64,000 bases of DNA, from the NCBI GenBank assembly GCA_965601955.1, contig OZ271855.1:3534001-3598000 (forward strand), in the 5' to 3' direction. Of this stretch, positions 63,409 through 64,000 are shown piece after piece; within the stretch, counting starts at the first letter, position 1, and the number at the start of each line of letters is the position of its first letter. The notes beneath the pieces were generated by a model, which ran no database searches, was not told the origin of the DNA, and worked only from the letters and a program-made list of their open reading frames with translations. Source of the DNA: RHLJ01 sp965601955 (lineage in GTDB: Bacteria; Bacteroidota; Rhodothermia; Balneolales; Balneolaceae). Made by a program: the position numbers and the translations under genes.

Positions 63409-63585
63409 TCAAACTATCTCGAAGTCTCGTCTTACTTCCGCCTTTACCTGTTTCTTGATGCGTAAGTAGTCATCCTGATCTACACTCCCATTATTGACCA
63501 GTTCCTCAAGTAAGTATTCGAGGATTAAAATCTTCTCTCTGTTCTTGATCACTTTTTGCATAATGAGTTTTGATTCTGCCGTCAT
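63409..63585 (-). CDS. Small protein of unknown function
   Basis: A 58-residue protein, mostly helical and charged (QKVIKNREKILILEYLLEEL, then DQDDYLRIKKQVKAEVRRDF). A strong AAGGAG lies six bases before the ATG at 63585, which decides the start over the upstream ATG at 63624. No signal or membrane segment. It may be a small regulatory or adaptor protein; no family recognised. It converges with the TPR regulator, four bases apart. Confidence 0.65.
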   Translation of the reverse strand: MTAESKLIMQKVIKNREKILILEYLLEELVNNGSVDQDDYLRIKKQVKAEVRRDFEIV

Positions 63586-63857
63586 AGTAATCTCCTTACA
63601 TCGTGTTATTACCTTACTGAACAACTTATCTTCTGAAAGTTACATAAACAATTATGGCTCAATGGATTTTATGATCAAGGCTGAAAAACCTCATCACATT
63701 ATTTCATTCTAGATGAAGCCTGTATCGGGTTACTTTTTTATGTGTGAAGATGGATTCGGGCAATAAGTATTATCCATCTAATTCACCAGAAAAGCGCTTT
63801 TTTGATTCTTTTTCTAGTCATTTTGAGCAAAGAAAGGCAGTTCGGGGTGAACAGATA
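63586..63857. other. Intergenic region without a visible gene
   Basis: Between the small protein gene and the dnaK terminator I find no plausible gene. AGTCATTTTGAGCAAAG near 63815 resembles one end of the palindromic intergenic elements at 2141 and 4696, so a degraded copy may be present. Confidence 0.4.
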
Positions 63858-63893
63858 TAAAAAAGCCCCTGCATCAAAAGATACAGGGGCTTT
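63858..63893 (-). terminator. Rho-independent terminator of dnaK
   Basis: AAAGCCCCTG (63862-63871) pairs with CAGGGGCTTT (63884-63893) and ATC with GAT inside, loop AAAA; T6 follows on the minus strand. Confidence 0.92.
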
Positions 63894-63920
63894 CAAAATG
63901 TATCTTAATAAAAAGAAGTT

Positions 63921-64000
63921 TTACTTCTTCTCGTCGTCATTGTCATCAACAACTTCAAAGTCAGCTTCTACGGCATCCTCACTATCAGAGGAAGTTTCCT
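63921..64000 (-). CDS. dnaK: Chaperone DnaK, C-terminal end only
   Basis: The last 25 codons before the stop at 63921 read as an acidic tail, SSDSEDAVEADFEVVDDN and DDEKK. The A-D-F-E-V-V-D-D ending is the conserved C-terminus of bacterial DnaK, needed for client and cochaperone function. The remainder lies outside the window. A strong terminator follows. Confidence 0.85.
   Translation of the reverse strand, partial: ETSSDSEDAVEADFEVVDDNDDEKK

Overview
This window looks like chromosomal core DNA of an AT-rich (roughly 40% GC by eye) Gram-negative member of the Bacteroidota/Balneolota group. The signs are a SusC/SusD pair, a fused cbb3 oxidase CcoN-CcoO, Tat-exported Gfo/Idh/MocA oxidoreductases with a DUF1080 lipoprotein, a GWxTD-domain lipoprotein, many start codons without a Shine-Dalgarno sequence, and promoters of the TAnnTTTG type upstream of rpsU, dusB, serS and rpmE. 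A Balneola-like organism is my best guess, from family content only. No prophage, insertion sequence, CRISPR array, rRNA or plasmid feature is visible.

Layout: 1-2.1 kb, two secreted proteins of unknown role and an AraC-type regulator. 2.2-4.5 kb, purL. 4.8-13.7 kb, a complete cbb3-type cytochrome oxidase operon (Rrf2 regulator, ccoI, ccoS, fused ccoNO, ccoQ, one-haem ccoP, a previously uncalled small Cys-rich ORF, ccoG, ccoH, a TauE-like protein). The operon is preceded by two palindromes and flanked by direct copies of a short dispersed repeat. 13.8-17.8 kb, a three-gene exported oxidoreductase/DUF1080 operon fitting periplasmic keto-sugar chemistry. 17.9-27.9 kb, housekeeping genes (TIGR02757 family, rpsU, radA, fructose-bisphosphate aldolase, dusB, serS) among small membrane and secreted proteins. 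28-40 kb, Lrp/AsnC and sigma-54 regulators, lptE, a metallo-beta-lactamase fold hydrolase, rpmE2, a MoxR/chelatase-like AAA protein, pabB, pyrD, a large TPR lipoprotein and pyk. 40.3-48.4 kb, GWxTD lipoprotein, then a SusC-SusD-repeat lipoprotein operon. 48.6 kb, initiator tRNA. 48.8-53.6 kb, ornithine and lysine aminotransferases around a frameshifted beta-propeller gene, plus an SDR. 53.7-61.5 kb, a long minus-strand run (hydrolase, SdpI/SdpR pair, DUF2721, glycosyltransferase, sodC, acyltransferase, BASS transporter, tsaD). 61.6-63.4 kb, a TPR protein with a C-terminal DNA-binding domain. The right edge holds the 3' end of dnaK.

The most coherent system is the microaerobic respiration module: an Rrf2 protein with three Fe-S-type cysteines sits first in an operon encoding the oxidase and its copper and haem assembly factors. 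Most other content is ordinary core genome. The best candidates for novelty are the Cys-rich small ORF inside the cco operon, the palindromic operator region in front of it, a SusCD-linked lipoprotein built of repeats resembling phage structural proteins, a single-base frameshift in a propeller gene, and a 7-bp tandem repeat that runs into the serS stop codon. I see no clear previously undescribed multi-gene system.
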